NCBI GenBank assembly: GCA_937965785.1
Contig: CALCKT010000034.1
Location: 1 to 64,000, forward strand
DNA from: an uncultured Propionibacteriaceae bacterium
GTDB taxonomy: Bacteria; Actinomycetota; Actinomycetes; Propionibacteriales; Propionibacteriaceae
DNA length: 64,000 nt
Reading direction: 5' to 3'
The notes under the pieces are model-generated. The model was given only the letters and a program-made list of their open reading frames with translations. It made no database searches and was not told the origin of the DNA. A program made the position numbers and the translations under genes. Each line of letters starts with the position of its first letter. The first letter of the stretch is position 1. This document shows positions 1 through 7,944 of the stretch, piece by piece.

Positions 1-108
1 GGACGCCTATCCCGACCCGAATGCTCATCCACATCAGGACGCCTATCCCGACCCGAATGCTCATCCACATCAGGACGCCTATCCCGACCCGGATGGTTGT
101 CGGGTGTG
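1..108. repeat. 36-base tandem repeat, three copies at window edge
   Basis: Two exact 36-base units lie at 1-36 and 37-72, and a third unit is conserved for about its first 19 bases from 73. Read on the minus strand in the frame of the large secreted protein, each unit encodes Asp-Val-Asp-Glu-His-Ser-Gly-Arg-Asp-Arg-Arg-Pro. The array probably continues to the left of the window. Exact base identity points to recent expansion by slippage or recombination. Confidence 0.9.
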
Positions 109-2486
109 GTGTCGGTTCTGGGTTTGGCAGGATCACCGGCATCAGTACGGGGCCGCTCGACATCGTCCCCACGCCCCTCCGGACGTGTCCTGTCACCAGG
201 ACGCTGGTCAGGCGAATCCGCGAGATCAGCATCCGGTTTCTTCCGAGGAGCATCAGGAACATCACTTCCCGGCTCACCCCTACGGTTGCCCGACCCGGAC
301 GCATGATCATCCGGCACGTTGTTCTCATCCGGAGAACGCCTCGGCCGCGATCCAACCTCCGGCTCCGGCACATGACCAGGCGCGCCACCGTGCTGACCCG
401 ACGTACCACCATGATGCCCCGACGACCCACCATGCGAGGTTCCACCCCCATGCCCGGCCCCACCACCACCGGTGTGCGGGGTCGTGCTGCCAGCACCATG
501 CGATGACCCACCGCCATGACCGACCCCACCATTGTTTCCGAGGTGGGCGCTCGCGGACCCACCGCCACCAGGCGACGATCCACCACCATGACCGACCCCA
601 CCACTGTGATGATGCGCACTCGGCCCTCCACCACCATTGCCGGCCGAAACATGAACAGGCTCCGGTGCTCGCGCATGGGACGAAGACCCGCCCACCTCGA
701 CAGGACGACTTCCCCCCGCCCCTGCCGACACCCGCGACGACTCCAGATCCAACACATTCCGCCCCGCCCCCGCAGAAGCCCCGGCCATCGCAGGCTCACG
801 AGCCCCGGCACCATCACCATGACCCGACGGCCCCTTGCCATCAGGCGACGGAGAAGAAGCAGCCACCTTCTCCCGAGACCACGACCCGAAAGCATCATCA
901 CTCCCAAGCCCGGACGAAGGCTTCTTCCCACCCGGAGCAACACCCACATCAGGGGCATCATCCATATCGAAACGCGACGGCGGTTTACCAGGATCCCCAT
1001 GGGTAACAACAGAATCAACCAAATCAGGACGCGGCAAACCTGCCGACCCACCACCCGAAGCGCTGTTCAAGTGCAAACCAGAATCAGCCGGATCCGGACC
1101 AAACCTCGGCCCACCAACATTCGCGGGAGCCTCAAAATCAGGACCAGCCAGCGGCTTACCCGCAGGCAACGAAGAATCAGCAACATACCCCCCAGCACGC
1201 GACCCCGAACCCTGAGGAACACCATGCGAACCAGGCGTCAGTGGTCCCGCCTTAGTAGGAATCATGCCCTCGGTAACCGACAGCGGACTCTTGCCCGCCC
1301 CGAACGGAAGATCGACCTTCTTGACTGCATCCACGCCGAGTTCGACGACTCTGACCCCACCCTTGACCAGCCAACCACCACCGGGAACCGCGAAATCAGC
1401 CACCTTGGTGGTGAAGGTCGCCGCTTTCACCGTGAGGCCGCCAACCTTGCTACTCATGGCAGCAGCCTTGACGGCCGCCCCACCGGCCCCAGCACCGGGA
1501 ATGAAATTGGATCCGATATTCAACGCAGTTTCGGTGAAGGTTGCGACTCCGTCCTCTTTCCACTTGTGCCAACCATCTTTACCAGCCTTGTGCGCCGCGT
1601 AATCGAAACCGACCATACCGCTCAATGCCGTCTTGGCAACCTCATGACGTTGATCAACCCAAGCATCCACATCATCATTACCGAAGAACTTGATCGCCCC
1701 ACTCAGCGTAGGCGAAGCCAGCAAGGCGGTTGAGCCAATGAAATCAGCCATACCAAGCCACGTGTTTGCGAAATTCCCCAGACTCCACCCGTCGGGACCG
1801 AACCCGACCATGGCGGTTACACCCTCCCAAGTGCTCTTGGCGAAGTTCCCTACCCCATGGACCACCGACTCACCACAGTTACGGTTTTTCTCGACCGCAC
1901 CACCCCAGGGCATTATTTCCCCTGATTTCATGATCGCTTCGGCGGAGATCCCCTCCACCGCAGGCAAGCTGACCCCGTCCAGCAGTCCATTGATTGCGGT
2001 GGCGCATGTGGCGGCCGCGGTGGTCATCGTTTCCACGATCTTGGCGTAGCGGCCGAGTAATTCGTTGTTGCGGTCCACCACTTCCTGATGATCCCGCCAC
2101 TTGTCCCCGTAGGTTGACAGGGTGTTGCTGCGGAATGTGGCGGCCTCGGATTCCAAACTGGCGAGTTCTGACTTGACGGGGCCTATTGCCTCCGCGAACG
2201 TATCCAACGCGCTGGAGGCCTTCTCAAATTTGGTTTTGATCGCTTCCGAGGCAGTGGCGGCCGGCGCCATCAAACCGTAGGCCTGTTCGGCCTCCGGGGC
2301 AACGTACACGGCTGGTAAACCATTCCACAGACCAACGATCGCATCCATCTTGGAATCAACCGTCTGCCCCATGGACTTCAATTTCGAGGACGCCGATTTG
2401 ACGTTTTCCACATTGATGTTTTCGCTCTTGCATGGAAACGCCTCCGGCATTACCAAACCGTCACCCGACTGTGGCTGCTCAGCCAT
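1..2486 (-). CDS. Large WXG-headed type VII secreted protein (3' end beyond window)
   Basis: The frame is open from the ATG at 2486 to the left edge, so at least 828 codons are present and the C-terminus is missing. GGGAG lies upstream of the start. The N-terminal ~250 residues look like an elongated WXG/LXG helical domain, with Trp-Asn-Gly at residues 54-56. A hydrophobic, Gly/Ala-rich stretch follows at about 290-360. From about residue 400 the protein is low-complexity, rich in Gly, Ser, Pro and His, with many GGG/GH runs. It ends at the window edge in perfect 12-residue repeats. This is the build of actinobacterial T7SS polymorphic secreted proteins, where a toxin domain usually sits at the missing C-terminus. 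It is the last visible gene of an operon of small WXG-type genes. The toxin role is inference; the coding frame is certain. Confidence 0.85.
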   Translation of the reverse strand, partial: MAEQPQSGDGLVMPEAFPCKSENINVENVKSASSKLKSMGQTVDSKMDAIVGLWNGLPAVYVAPEAEQAYGLMAPAATASEAIKTKFEKASSALDTFAEAIGPVKSELASLESEAATFRSNTLSTYGDKWRDHQEVVDRNNELLGRYAKIVETMTTAAATCATAINGLLDGVSLPAVEGISAEAIMKSGEIMPWGGAVEKNRNCGESVVHGVGNFAKSTWEGVTAMVGFGPDGWSLGNFANTWLGMADFIGSTALLASPTLSGAIKFFGNDDVDAWVDQRHEVAKTALSGMVGFDYAAHKAGKDGWHKWKEDGVATFTETALNIGSNFIPGAGAGGAAVKAAAMSSKVGGLTVKAATFTTKVADFAVPGGGWLVKGGVRVVELGVDAVKKVDLPFGAGKSPLSVTEGMIPTKAGPLTPGSHGVPQGSGSRAGGYVADSSLPAGKPLAGPDFEAPANVGGPRFGPDPADSGLHLNSASGGGSAGLPRPDLVDSVVTHGDPGKPPSRFDMDDAPDVGVAPGGKKPSSGLGSDDAFGSWSREKVAASSPSPDGKGPSGHGDGAGAREPAMAGASAGAGRNVLDLESSRVSAGAGGSRPVEVGGSSSHARAPEPVHVSAGNGGGGPSAHHHSGGVGHGGGSSPGGGGSASAHLGNNGGVGHGGGSSHGAGSTTPHTGGGGAGHGGGTSHGGSSGHHGGTSGQHGGAPGHVPEPEVGSRPRRSPDENNVPDDHASGSGNRRGEPGSDVPDAPRKKPDADLADSPDQRPGDRTRPEGRGDDVERPRTDAGDPAKPRTDTTPDNHPGRDRRPDVDEHSGRDRRPDVDEHSGRDRR

Positions 2487-2540
2487 CACTCACCACTCCC
2501 TGCCCTGAAAACCCATTATTGACCGGTTCTGCAGATATTC

Positions 2541-2924
2541 TTACAGCCCGCTTTTGTATCCATTGGTTTCGAAATAAGAAAAGTCGCCACTCGACGCGGA
2601 AGCGACCATTTGCCGTTGAAACTCGCCGGCCATTGCTTCCTGTCCTTGGTTGTAGGAAACCACAGCGTTCGCCACCCCGTTCGTGCCCGCAGCGACCCTG
2701 TTGGTGACTGTCTGCAGATTCGACTTCTGATTCTGCATCAAAGCTTGCAACGCCTTCGGCACTTCGGCGATCAATCCACCGGCCTCACCGATCCCGGTGA
2801 ATATCGCCTCGAACTCTCCCTCACCCAGCGCCGCGACCAAACCCTGCTGCTCGGCCCCAACTTGCTCCAGGATTCCCTCCACGCCGGCGGGATCTATCTT
2901 CCAGCTGCCTGCCACAATCCTCAC
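2541..2924 (-). CDS. DUF6507-like small type VII secretion-associated protein
   Basis: A 127-residue helical protein starting at GTG 2924, overlapping the upstream gene's stop by 3 bases. The opening W-K-I-D-P-A-G-V motif, the all-helical pattern and the late 'YNQGQEAMAGEFQRQM' segment resemble the DUF6507 family of short WXG100-like proteins in actinobacterial T7SS loci. A second member of the same kind is encoded at 13939-14289 in the divergent operon. It probably acts as a secretion partner or co-secreted small substrate of the large protein immediately downstream. The family call is from pattern memory and moderately secure. Confidence 0.75.
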   Translation of the reverse strand: MRIVAGSWKIDPAGVEGILEQVGAEQQGLVAALGEGEFEAIFTGIGEAGGLIAEVPKALQALMQNQKSNLQTVTNRVAAGTNGVANAVVSYNQGQEAMAGEFQRQMVASASSGDFSYFETNGYKSGL

Positions 2925-3256
2925 ACTCTTTCCCTGATCAGGCCACCGACCTCAACAGCCAGGGCCTCGGCCACCGCACGGCCGGTTTCCGTGTTGTCAA
3001 AAGGCACCATGATTTCACTCCACAACCCGAACGCCCCTGGCGGATCCTTGAGCGCAGCCACTGCTTCCCGGGCGTCGTGGATCACCACGGGCGCATGCAC
3101 CGTGAGAACATGCCGCCCGGATTCGTCGTGCAGGGTCGCAAACTGGCCGTCGAGCCACTCGAACATCTCCCCCTCCATGCCGAGACGCGCATAGGCGCGG
3201 TGGTGTACCTCGGCCGTGACCGGAACCTCGCTGAGCAACACCAGTTCAGTGGCCAC
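2921..3256 (-). CDS. Small T7SS-locus protein resembling the N-terminal half of DUF6177
   Basis: I place the start at GTG 3256 because GAGAGGAT lies 6 bases upstream; that gives 111 residues. The reading frame stays open further upstream, but that part is an implausible Arg-rich stretch antisense to good code. The segment 'ESGRHVLTVHAPVVIHDA' followed by 'GLWSEIMVP' and an Ala-rich helix looks like the N-terminal part of full-length DUF6177 proteins. The neighbouring upstream gene looks like the C-terminal part. Expressed between the DUF6177-like gene and the DUF6507-like gene, separated from the former by 4 bases. Biochemical function is unknown. Confidence 0.7.
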   Translation of the reverse strand: MATELVLLSEVPVTAEVHHRAYARLGMEGEMFEWLDGQFATLHDESGRHVLTVHAPVVIHDAREAVAALKDPPGAFGLWSEIMVPFDNTETGRAVAEALAVEVGGLIRERV

Positions 3257-3260
3257 CTGG

Positions 3261-4343
3261 TCATCCTCTCGTTTCTTCCCGGGGTTTCGCGTCGTCGAAC
3301 TCGACCGCCAACACCGCTGCCAGGCGTTCCTGATCAAGATCGTGGGCGAAAGCGACCAGTTGATGCCACAGCTCGTCCCTGCCGCTGAACCTGACCAACA
3401 AACTCGGTGCCCGTCTCAAACCCAGCGGAGTCACATCGTGGTTCACCGACAAATCCGCAACATTGATCCCCAGGTCCCGCACCGCAGGAGCCCCGATCAA
3501 CACCGCCAACGGCACGTCCATTCTTCTTCTGGACGCGATCTGCCCCAGCGATCCGTCCTGATCAACCACCTCGCTGTACGAGACCATCGCCAAGTTCGGG
3601 CGAAACCCGTCGACCAAGCCTTTGAGGGTCTCGGTGATCGCCGGATGCATCGCCAACGGCATCCCTTCCACAAGACCATCAGGTCTCCCGTACTCGCCGG
3701 CCGGCACCAACCCTCGGGTGTGTTCCAGCAGCCCGATCCTGGTCCTGGAAACCTGGATGCTCACCGGCTCCCCGTGCTCCCCCCTTGCCAGATGACGCCG
3801 CGATGTAGGCATCTGCGCCCGCAACGAACCGGTCAGGTCGCCCTTGCTCCACACATTGGCCAGCGGCTCGCACTCACCCCAACGAACCAACCTGCCCCCA
3901 CCGAGTCCCGCGACCATGTGCTCGGCCACCGCCCCACACAGGGTTTTCTCCTGGGCCCTCTCCCGGGTGAACACATCAAAGAAGAACGCCCCCTGGGCGC
4001 TGGGAGCCAACTCCCTGAAGGACCACAACTGCTCCCGGTCCGGGGAGAACTCCCCCCACAAATCCTCAAGCGCATCGAGTCGATACCCGGAACGCCCGTC
4101 ATAGACGGCCCCGTCCTCACCCCTGACCGTCCAGTAGCCACCCGAGAACCGCAACTCGTCGGCGACGAACCAGCCCAGATGAGCTGCCGTTGAAGTACCC
4201 AGAACCGGCCTGACCTGACTCGCGAGAGCTTCTCGGATGAACCCGCGAACCGCCGCCGTCAAAGTGACCCGCTCGCTCGAACACAACAGGGTCCGATAAT
4301 CGTGCCCCCACCCATCGGCGAACGGAGAGAAAGAAACTTCCAT
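3261..4343 (-). CDS. DUF6177-like type VII secretion-associated protein
   Basis: 360 residues from ATG 4343, which shares one base with the upstream TGA (TGATG); a GTG one codon earlier is an alternative. No membrane segment or signal peptide is visible, so it is probably cytoplasmic. The C-terminal third contains 'PLAVLIGAPAVRDLGI' and 'LLVRFSGRDELWHQLVAF', and a central 'TLCGAVAEHMVAGLGGG' segment followed by a conserved-looking Trp-Gly-Glu-Cys-Glu-Pro. These match my recollection of DUF6177, a family restricted to actinobacterial T7SS loci. It may be a chaperone-like or substrate-selection component, but no function is established here. Confidence 0.75.
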   Translation of the reverse strand: MEVSFSPFADGWGHDYRTLLCSSERVTLTAAVRGFIREALASQVRPVLGTSTAAHLGWFVADELRFSGGYWTVRGEDGAVYDGRSGYRLDALEDLWGEFSPDREQLWSFRELAPSAQGAFFFDVFTRERAQEKTLCGAVAEHMVAGLGGGRLVRWGECEPLANVWSKGDLTGSLRAQMPTSRRHLARGEHGEPVSIQVSRTRIGLLEHTRGLVPAGEYGRPDGLVEGMPLAMHPAITETLKGLVDGFRPNLAMVSYSEVVDQDGSLGQIASRRRMDVPLAVLIGAPAVRDLGINVADLSVNHDVTPLGLRRAPSLLVRFSGRDELWHQLVAFAHDLDQERLAAVLAVEFDDAKPREETRG

Positions 4344-4669
4344 CACCTGGCGGAACTGCCAACATCGGGAACGGCGGCTGCGGCAGTGGAGAGAGCCCGG
4401 ACGGCAATGTCGTCGTTGTCCCCCAACGATTGGCGAATCGCGCCGATCACCTCACGCACCTGATGCCCACCCATATTCCATCGCCGCTCCAGATGCGCAT
4501 ACTCCTCAGACACGCCATCCGCCTGATACCTACCCATCGCTTGCTTCACATCGCTGTCCCGACGGTCCAATGCCGCCTCCAGCCTGGAGGCAGCCGCCTC
4601 AAAATTGGCCTGCGCGCTCTGCGACGCAGCCACGCTGTAATCATTACGATCCATCTGATTACCCGACAT
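4343..4669 (-). CDS. Pore-forming ESAT-6 family-like protein
   Basis: The start at ATG 4669 is favoured by GGGAGAG 7 bases upstream, giving 108 residues; the frame extends 17 codons further but that part is hydrophobic and unlikely. The two-helix pattern with 'AQANFEAAASRLEAAL', 'YQADGVSEEYAHLERRW' and 'AIRQSLGDND' matches the family annotated in actinobacteria as pore-forming ESAT-6 family proteins, a WXG100 relative. It probably pairs with another small helical protein of this operon as a T7SS substrate. The pore-forming label is a family name, not something the sequence proves. Confidence 0.8.
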   Translation of the reverse strand: MSGNQMDRNDYSVAASQSAQANFEAAASRLEAALDRRDSDVKQAMGRYQADGVSEEYAHLERRWNMGGHQVREVIGAIRQSLGDNDDIAVRALSTAAAAVPDVGSSAR

Positions 4670-4733
4670 CACACACTCTCCCAGAAAACTCAAACATCCG
4701 AACAGGTACCGAAAGCTCAACCGGTCAGCCCGA

Positions 4734-5078
4734 TCAGCAGGGGCCGATTCCCCTCAAGAACACACCAGCGCTGAAGTCAGCCGCCCCTTCAGCAGAAGTA
4801 TGTACTGCGGCACCATCCTCAGCAGCCCCAACAAAGGCCTTGTTCTGCCCAGAGATCGAGCCAACAATCCCGGCCAAAGCACTGTTCAGCGAGTAAGCAA
4901 TGTCATCAATACTGCCCTTGAACTTGTCAAAAGCGGCCCGAGCCGGACCGTTCATCTGACCCGCCAGCGGCTCCGCGGCATCAAACAGATTTCTCACCAA
5001 AACACCGAGATCTTCCGACTCCGCCTGCGTTCGCTGCCCCAAATCAACCAGCGCGTCGCTCTCCATCGCGAACTTCAC
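4734..5078 (-). CDS. WXG100-like ESX secretion substrate
   Basis: First gene of the minus-strand T7SS operon. The start is GTG 5078 with GAGG 6 bases upstream; product 114 residues. It has the ESAT-6/CFP-10 build of two helices and a turn, 'QMNGPARAAFDKF', where Met-Asn-Gly replaces the usual Trp-X-Gly. The second helix 'IAYSLNSALAGIVGSI' is followed by a Gly/Ala-rich tail. Position at the head of the operon, divergent from eccD/eccC genes, supports a role as an exported heterodimer partner. The missing Trp makes it a degenerate family member. Confidence 0.8.
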   Translation of the reverse strand: MKFAMESDALVDLGQRTQAESEDLGVLVRNLFDAAEPLAGQMNGPARAAFDKFKGSIDDIAYSLNSALAGIVGSISGQNKAFVGAAEDGAAVHTSAEGAADFSAGVFLRGIGPC

Positions 5079-5381
5079 AACAATCCTCAATTCCTTGGAC
5101 GACTGAATTCGAGTCTCGCAACCCTCACCCGAAAACCCAAGGACACGCAAGCATAGTTGAAAAATCAACCTAACCCCCCGTCCCGCGAGCACCCACCCAA
5201 AACCACTCCGACAAGCGGCAACACTCAACTCCCCCAAAACCCCGTCAGCCAAAAAGAGGACATCGCGCCATTCGCCAAGGACCACACAACACAAACCCGG
5301 TTAACCCCGGTATACGCAACTAACCGAAGGACATGATTGACTTGCCTCCGAACCACGGCTGCGGGAGAGGAGGTTCGACCC
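5079..5381. other. Divergent intergenic region between two T7SS operons
   Basis: This 303-base gap separates the minus-strand substrate operon from the plus-strand machinery operon and must hold both promoters. It is less GC-rich than the flanks. An imperfect palindromic site with CGGTTA at 5298 and TAACCG at 5321 flanks a TATAC. No confident -35/-10 pair could be assigned to either strand. Confidence 0.5.
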
Positions 5382-6125
5382 ATGGCTGGAAGCACCCCGG
5401 CCTTCGCCGATGTCCCGGCCAGGACGTGGCGGCTGTTCGCCTCCTCGGTTCTGGATCTCATCATCATCGTCCTGGTCGTCACGGCCGTCGCCCTCTGGGG
5501 TCTGGCCGGTGATCTCCCGAGGACTCTGGTCGTGTCACTGAGCGCTCTCGTCACGATCTTCCTGACGGTCATGTGGTGGCGGTTGCGCACGCACCGGGGA
5601 ACCAGCCCCGGGCATCTGCTCCTGGGGTTGCGCTCGGTTGACCCGGTGACCGGGCTGCCCGGCAGGTTGCCTGGTCTGCACGCCGTCGACATCAGACGCG
5701 GCCAGGATCCGCTGCGCCCACGGCCCCGCCCCCTCGTCCTGGACACCACGGCACCGAGACGCCCACCCGTCGACGTGACGTTGATCGCCTCCCTTGACGA
5801 CGGCTCCAGCTACCGGCTCGACATGCCATGCGTGATCGGGCGCGACCCACGGGTGGCTCCCCCCTACCACTGCCTGGCCGTCACCGACATCAGCCGGACC
5901 ATCTCCCGCACCCATCTGATGCTGTGGAGCGAATCAGGTCTGCTGCTGCTGAGCGACATGGGAAGCCTGGGCGGAACCGCCATCATCACCGCCCAGGGAA
6001 ATCACCCGCTACCCGCGGACCAGACCATCAGCCTCCCCATGGCTCCCGGTCTGCTGGCTCATCTCCGGCTGGGGCAGCGTGAGCTCCGGATCGAGGCCCT
6101 TCCGAACCTGCCAGGAACGCGATGA
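5382..6125 (+). CDS. RDD membrane-domain plus FHA-domain protein of the T7SS locus
   Basis: I chose ATG 5382 because GGAGAGGAGG lies 8 bases upstream; product 247 residues. The N-terminal part (about 10-110) has two hydrophobic helices followed by 'GTSPGHLLLGLRSVD', the hallmark of RDD membrane domains. Residues about 140-245 form a forkhead-associated domain: GRDPR near the start, then 'SRTISRTH' and a Ser-Leu-Gly-Gly-Thr in place of the usual S-x-N-G-T. FHA domains bind phosphothreonine, so this probably couples the secretion system to Ser/Thr kinase signalling. First gene of the operon, overlapping the next gene by ATGA. Confidence 0.85.
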   Translation: MAGSTPAFADVPARTWRLFASSVLDLIIIVLVVTAVALWGLAGDLPRTLVVSLSALVTIFLTVMWWRLRTHRGTSPGHLLLGLRSVDPVTGLPGRLPGLHAVDIRRGQDPLRPRPRPLVLDTTAPRRPPVDVTLIASLDDGSSYRLDMPCVIGRDPRVAPPYHCLAVTDISRTISRTHLMLWSESGLLLLSDMGSLGGTAIITAQGNHPLPADQTISLPMAPGLLAHLRLGQRELRIEALPNLPGTR

Positions 6126-6631
6126 ACGAATTCGACCGCACCCTGATCGAGACCACCAAGACCCACAGGGAACGTCTCGCTTCCGCCTTCATCCACGGGA
6201 GACTCACGGAAAGACACAAGGTGAACACGAATCTGGGCCGGCTGCTCGGCTCGGTGATTCTCGCAGCGGTTGTCGGGATCGCCTGTCTGGGTACCGGTTT
6301 CGTGCTGGGCCTGCTGGAACGCCAACAGCACGAACAAGCCGTCAACTCCTTCATGGCGGCCATGAAGGCCAATCCCATAAAACCCGGTAACGGATACGTC
6401 GAGGATGAGAAGACGGGGCTGTTGTTCAACCCGGAAACCGGCATTTACATCGATCCCCGGACCGGTTTCCGGGTCGATCCCGAAACCATGCTGGCCACCG
6501 ACCCCCAGGGCCGCACGATCGACATCCGACTCGGCTGGTACTACGACCCGGAGACCAGAACCTACACGGACCCGGCATCGGGTCTGATAATCGATCCGGA
6601 AACCCTCACTGTCGTCAAGAAGGAGCGGTGA
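6122..6631 (+). CDS. Single-pass membrane protein with acidic/aromatic octapeptide repeats
   Basis: 169 residues, overlapping the genes on both sides (ATGA at 6122, TGATG at 6631). Residues 1-40 are polar and cytoplasm-like, 42-65 form one transmembrane helix, and from about 100 there is a chain of eight-residue units beginning Asp/Asn-Pro: NPETGIYI, DPRTGFRV, DPETMLAT, DPQGRTID, then DPETRTYT, DPASGLII, DPETLTVV. The pattern resembles the OCRE octamer-repeat domain described in eukaryotes. No enzyme motif is present. Being sandwiched between the FHA gene and eccD makes it a likely accessory membrane subunit of this secretion system. Confidence 0.8.
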   Translation: MNEFDRTLIETTKTHRERLASAFIHGRLTERHKVNTNLGRLLGSVILAAVVGIACLGTGFVLGLLERQQHEQAVNSFMAAMKANPIKPGNGYVEDEKTGLLFNPETGIYIDPRTGFRVDPETMLATDPQGRTIDIRLGWYYDPETRTYTDPASGLIIDPETLTVVKKER

Positions 6632-7944
6632 TGGCCTACACGCGACTCACCATGATCGGCAGCAACCGCAAGGCCGACCTGGTCCTTCCCGACGACGAAC
6701 CCGTCGGGGCGCTGCTGCCGCAATTGCTGGAGGTGCTGGACGAACGCATCCCCGGGGGACGTGAGATCGCGCTGACCACGCTCACGGGAGTGCGCATCGA
6801 ACTCGACGCGACCCTCGGGGACCAAGGGGTTGACCACGGCACGATGATCCACCTGGTCCCTCTCGACGATGCCCCTCATCCCCCCGAGATCGTTGACATC
6901 ACCGACACGGTGGCGACGGCGGCCGGGCGGCGTGGCGATCACTGGGGCGAGGGCGCGGGCGCCGCCTCGGTCGCGACACTTTCCGCTGTTGTCGGCAGCA
7001 TCGTCTCGGTGAGCGCACAGGCCGTGCTGGGTGGGCTCACGGATCCGAGGAACTACTGGCTTCTCCTGGCGGCCGCACTTCTGACCGCCCTGGCGGTGTT
7101 TTTCGCCCGCCGCTCCCGCACCGGTGCTGCCGCCGCCTTCGGGGCCGCGGCCTTCGGGATCGCCGCTCCCCTGCTCGTCCTGGCTCCCCAGCCCTGGACC
7201 GCAGGTACTCGCATCGTCGTCCTGGCGGGCGCCGCCTGGCTGGTGCTCGGGGCGATCATCGGGGCCGGTTTGAGCCGGCGTTCGGCTCTGCTGTGCAGCG
7301 GAATCGGGGTGCTGGCAGCTGTCCTGGCCGCTTTGGGGGACCAGCTGTCCTGGCCGCAGCTCCTGGTCGCCGTGGTGACGGCGTTGACCGGGATGGCGCT
7401 CATTGGCCTGTTGCCGGGAGTGGCCCTGGCCCTGAGCGGACTGACCCGGTACGACGATCGCGCCATGCGTGGGGAACGTTCGGAACGCCGGGACGTTGAC
7501 CACGCCATCGAGGAGGGATTCGCCACCCTCACCTGGGCCCTCATCGCGATCGGCCTCCCAACGGGACTTGCGCTCTTGTCGTTGTCCGGTCAGGAGAACC
7601 CGTGGGCCACCGGCCTGACCCCGGTGATCTGTCTGGTTCTCCTGCTGCGCGCCCGTGTGCTGCCCCTCGTACCGCAGCGCATCGCGCTCCTGATCGCCGG
7701 GTTGGTGCCGCTGCTGGTGATGCTCATCGGAAGTCCGCAACTCAGCCCCACGTCACGGTTGGCCATCGCAACCGCCCTGCTGGCCGCGTTGTTCGGCGTC
7801 GCCCTGATCCGGCCCAGCGCTGTCCTCGCGGCCAAGTTGCGGCGCGCCGCCGAGGTCGCGGAGGTGCTGCTGATCATCACCACCATCCCTCTGGCCCTGG
7901 GCGCGCTCGACGTGTACACCGATCTGTTGGAGACCTTCCGATGA
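6631..7944 (+). CDS. eccD: EccD type VII secretion integral membrane protein
   Basis: The ATG at 6631 shares its A with the previous stop and is preceded by AAGGAG; 437 residues. Residues 1-85 form a ubiquitin-like (YukD-type) domain ('TRLTMIGSNRKADLVLPDD', 'VDHGTMIHLVPL'), and from about 110 onward there are roughly eleven hydrophobic helices. This is the standard EccD architecture, the channel-lining membrane subunit that contacts EccC in the inner-membrane complex. The size is close to the family norm of 450-500. It overlaps the next gene by ATGA, so translation is probably coupled. Confidence 0.92.
   Translation: MAYTRLTMIGSNRKADLVLPDDEPVGALLPQLLEVLDERIPGGREIALTTLTGVRIELDATLGDQGVDHGTMIHLVPLDDAPHPPEIVDITDTVATAAGRRGDHWGEGAGAASVATLSAVVGSIVSVSAQAVLGGLTDPRNYWLLLAAALLTALAVFFARRSRTGAAAAFGAAAFGIAAPLLVLAPQPWTAGTRIVVLAGAAWLVLGAIIGAGLSRRSALLCSGIGVLAAVLAALGDQLSWPQLLVAVVTALTGMALIGLLPGVALALSGLTRYDDRAMRGERSERRDVDHAIEEGFATLTWALIAIGLPTGLALLSLSGQENPWATGLTPVICLVLLLRARVLPLVPQRIALLIAGLVPLLVMLIGSPQLSPTSRLAIATALLAALFGVALIRPSAVLAAKLRRAAEVAEVLLIITTIPLALGALDVYTDLLETFR

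Noticed and set aside
1..108. Three 36-base direct repeats resembling a CRISPR array
   Set aside because: There are no spacers between the units, and they are in frame with a coding sequence on the minus strand.
21..1733. Long plus-strand frames rich in His, Arg, Pro and Thr
   Set aside because: They are antisense to the large WXG-headed gene, whose GH-rich codons keep the opposite strand open; the composition is implausible for a protein.
6562..7740. 392-codon minus-strand frame antisense to eccD
   Set aside because: Gln/Arg/Gly-rich low-complexity shadow; eccD on the other strand has clear domain and membrane patterns.
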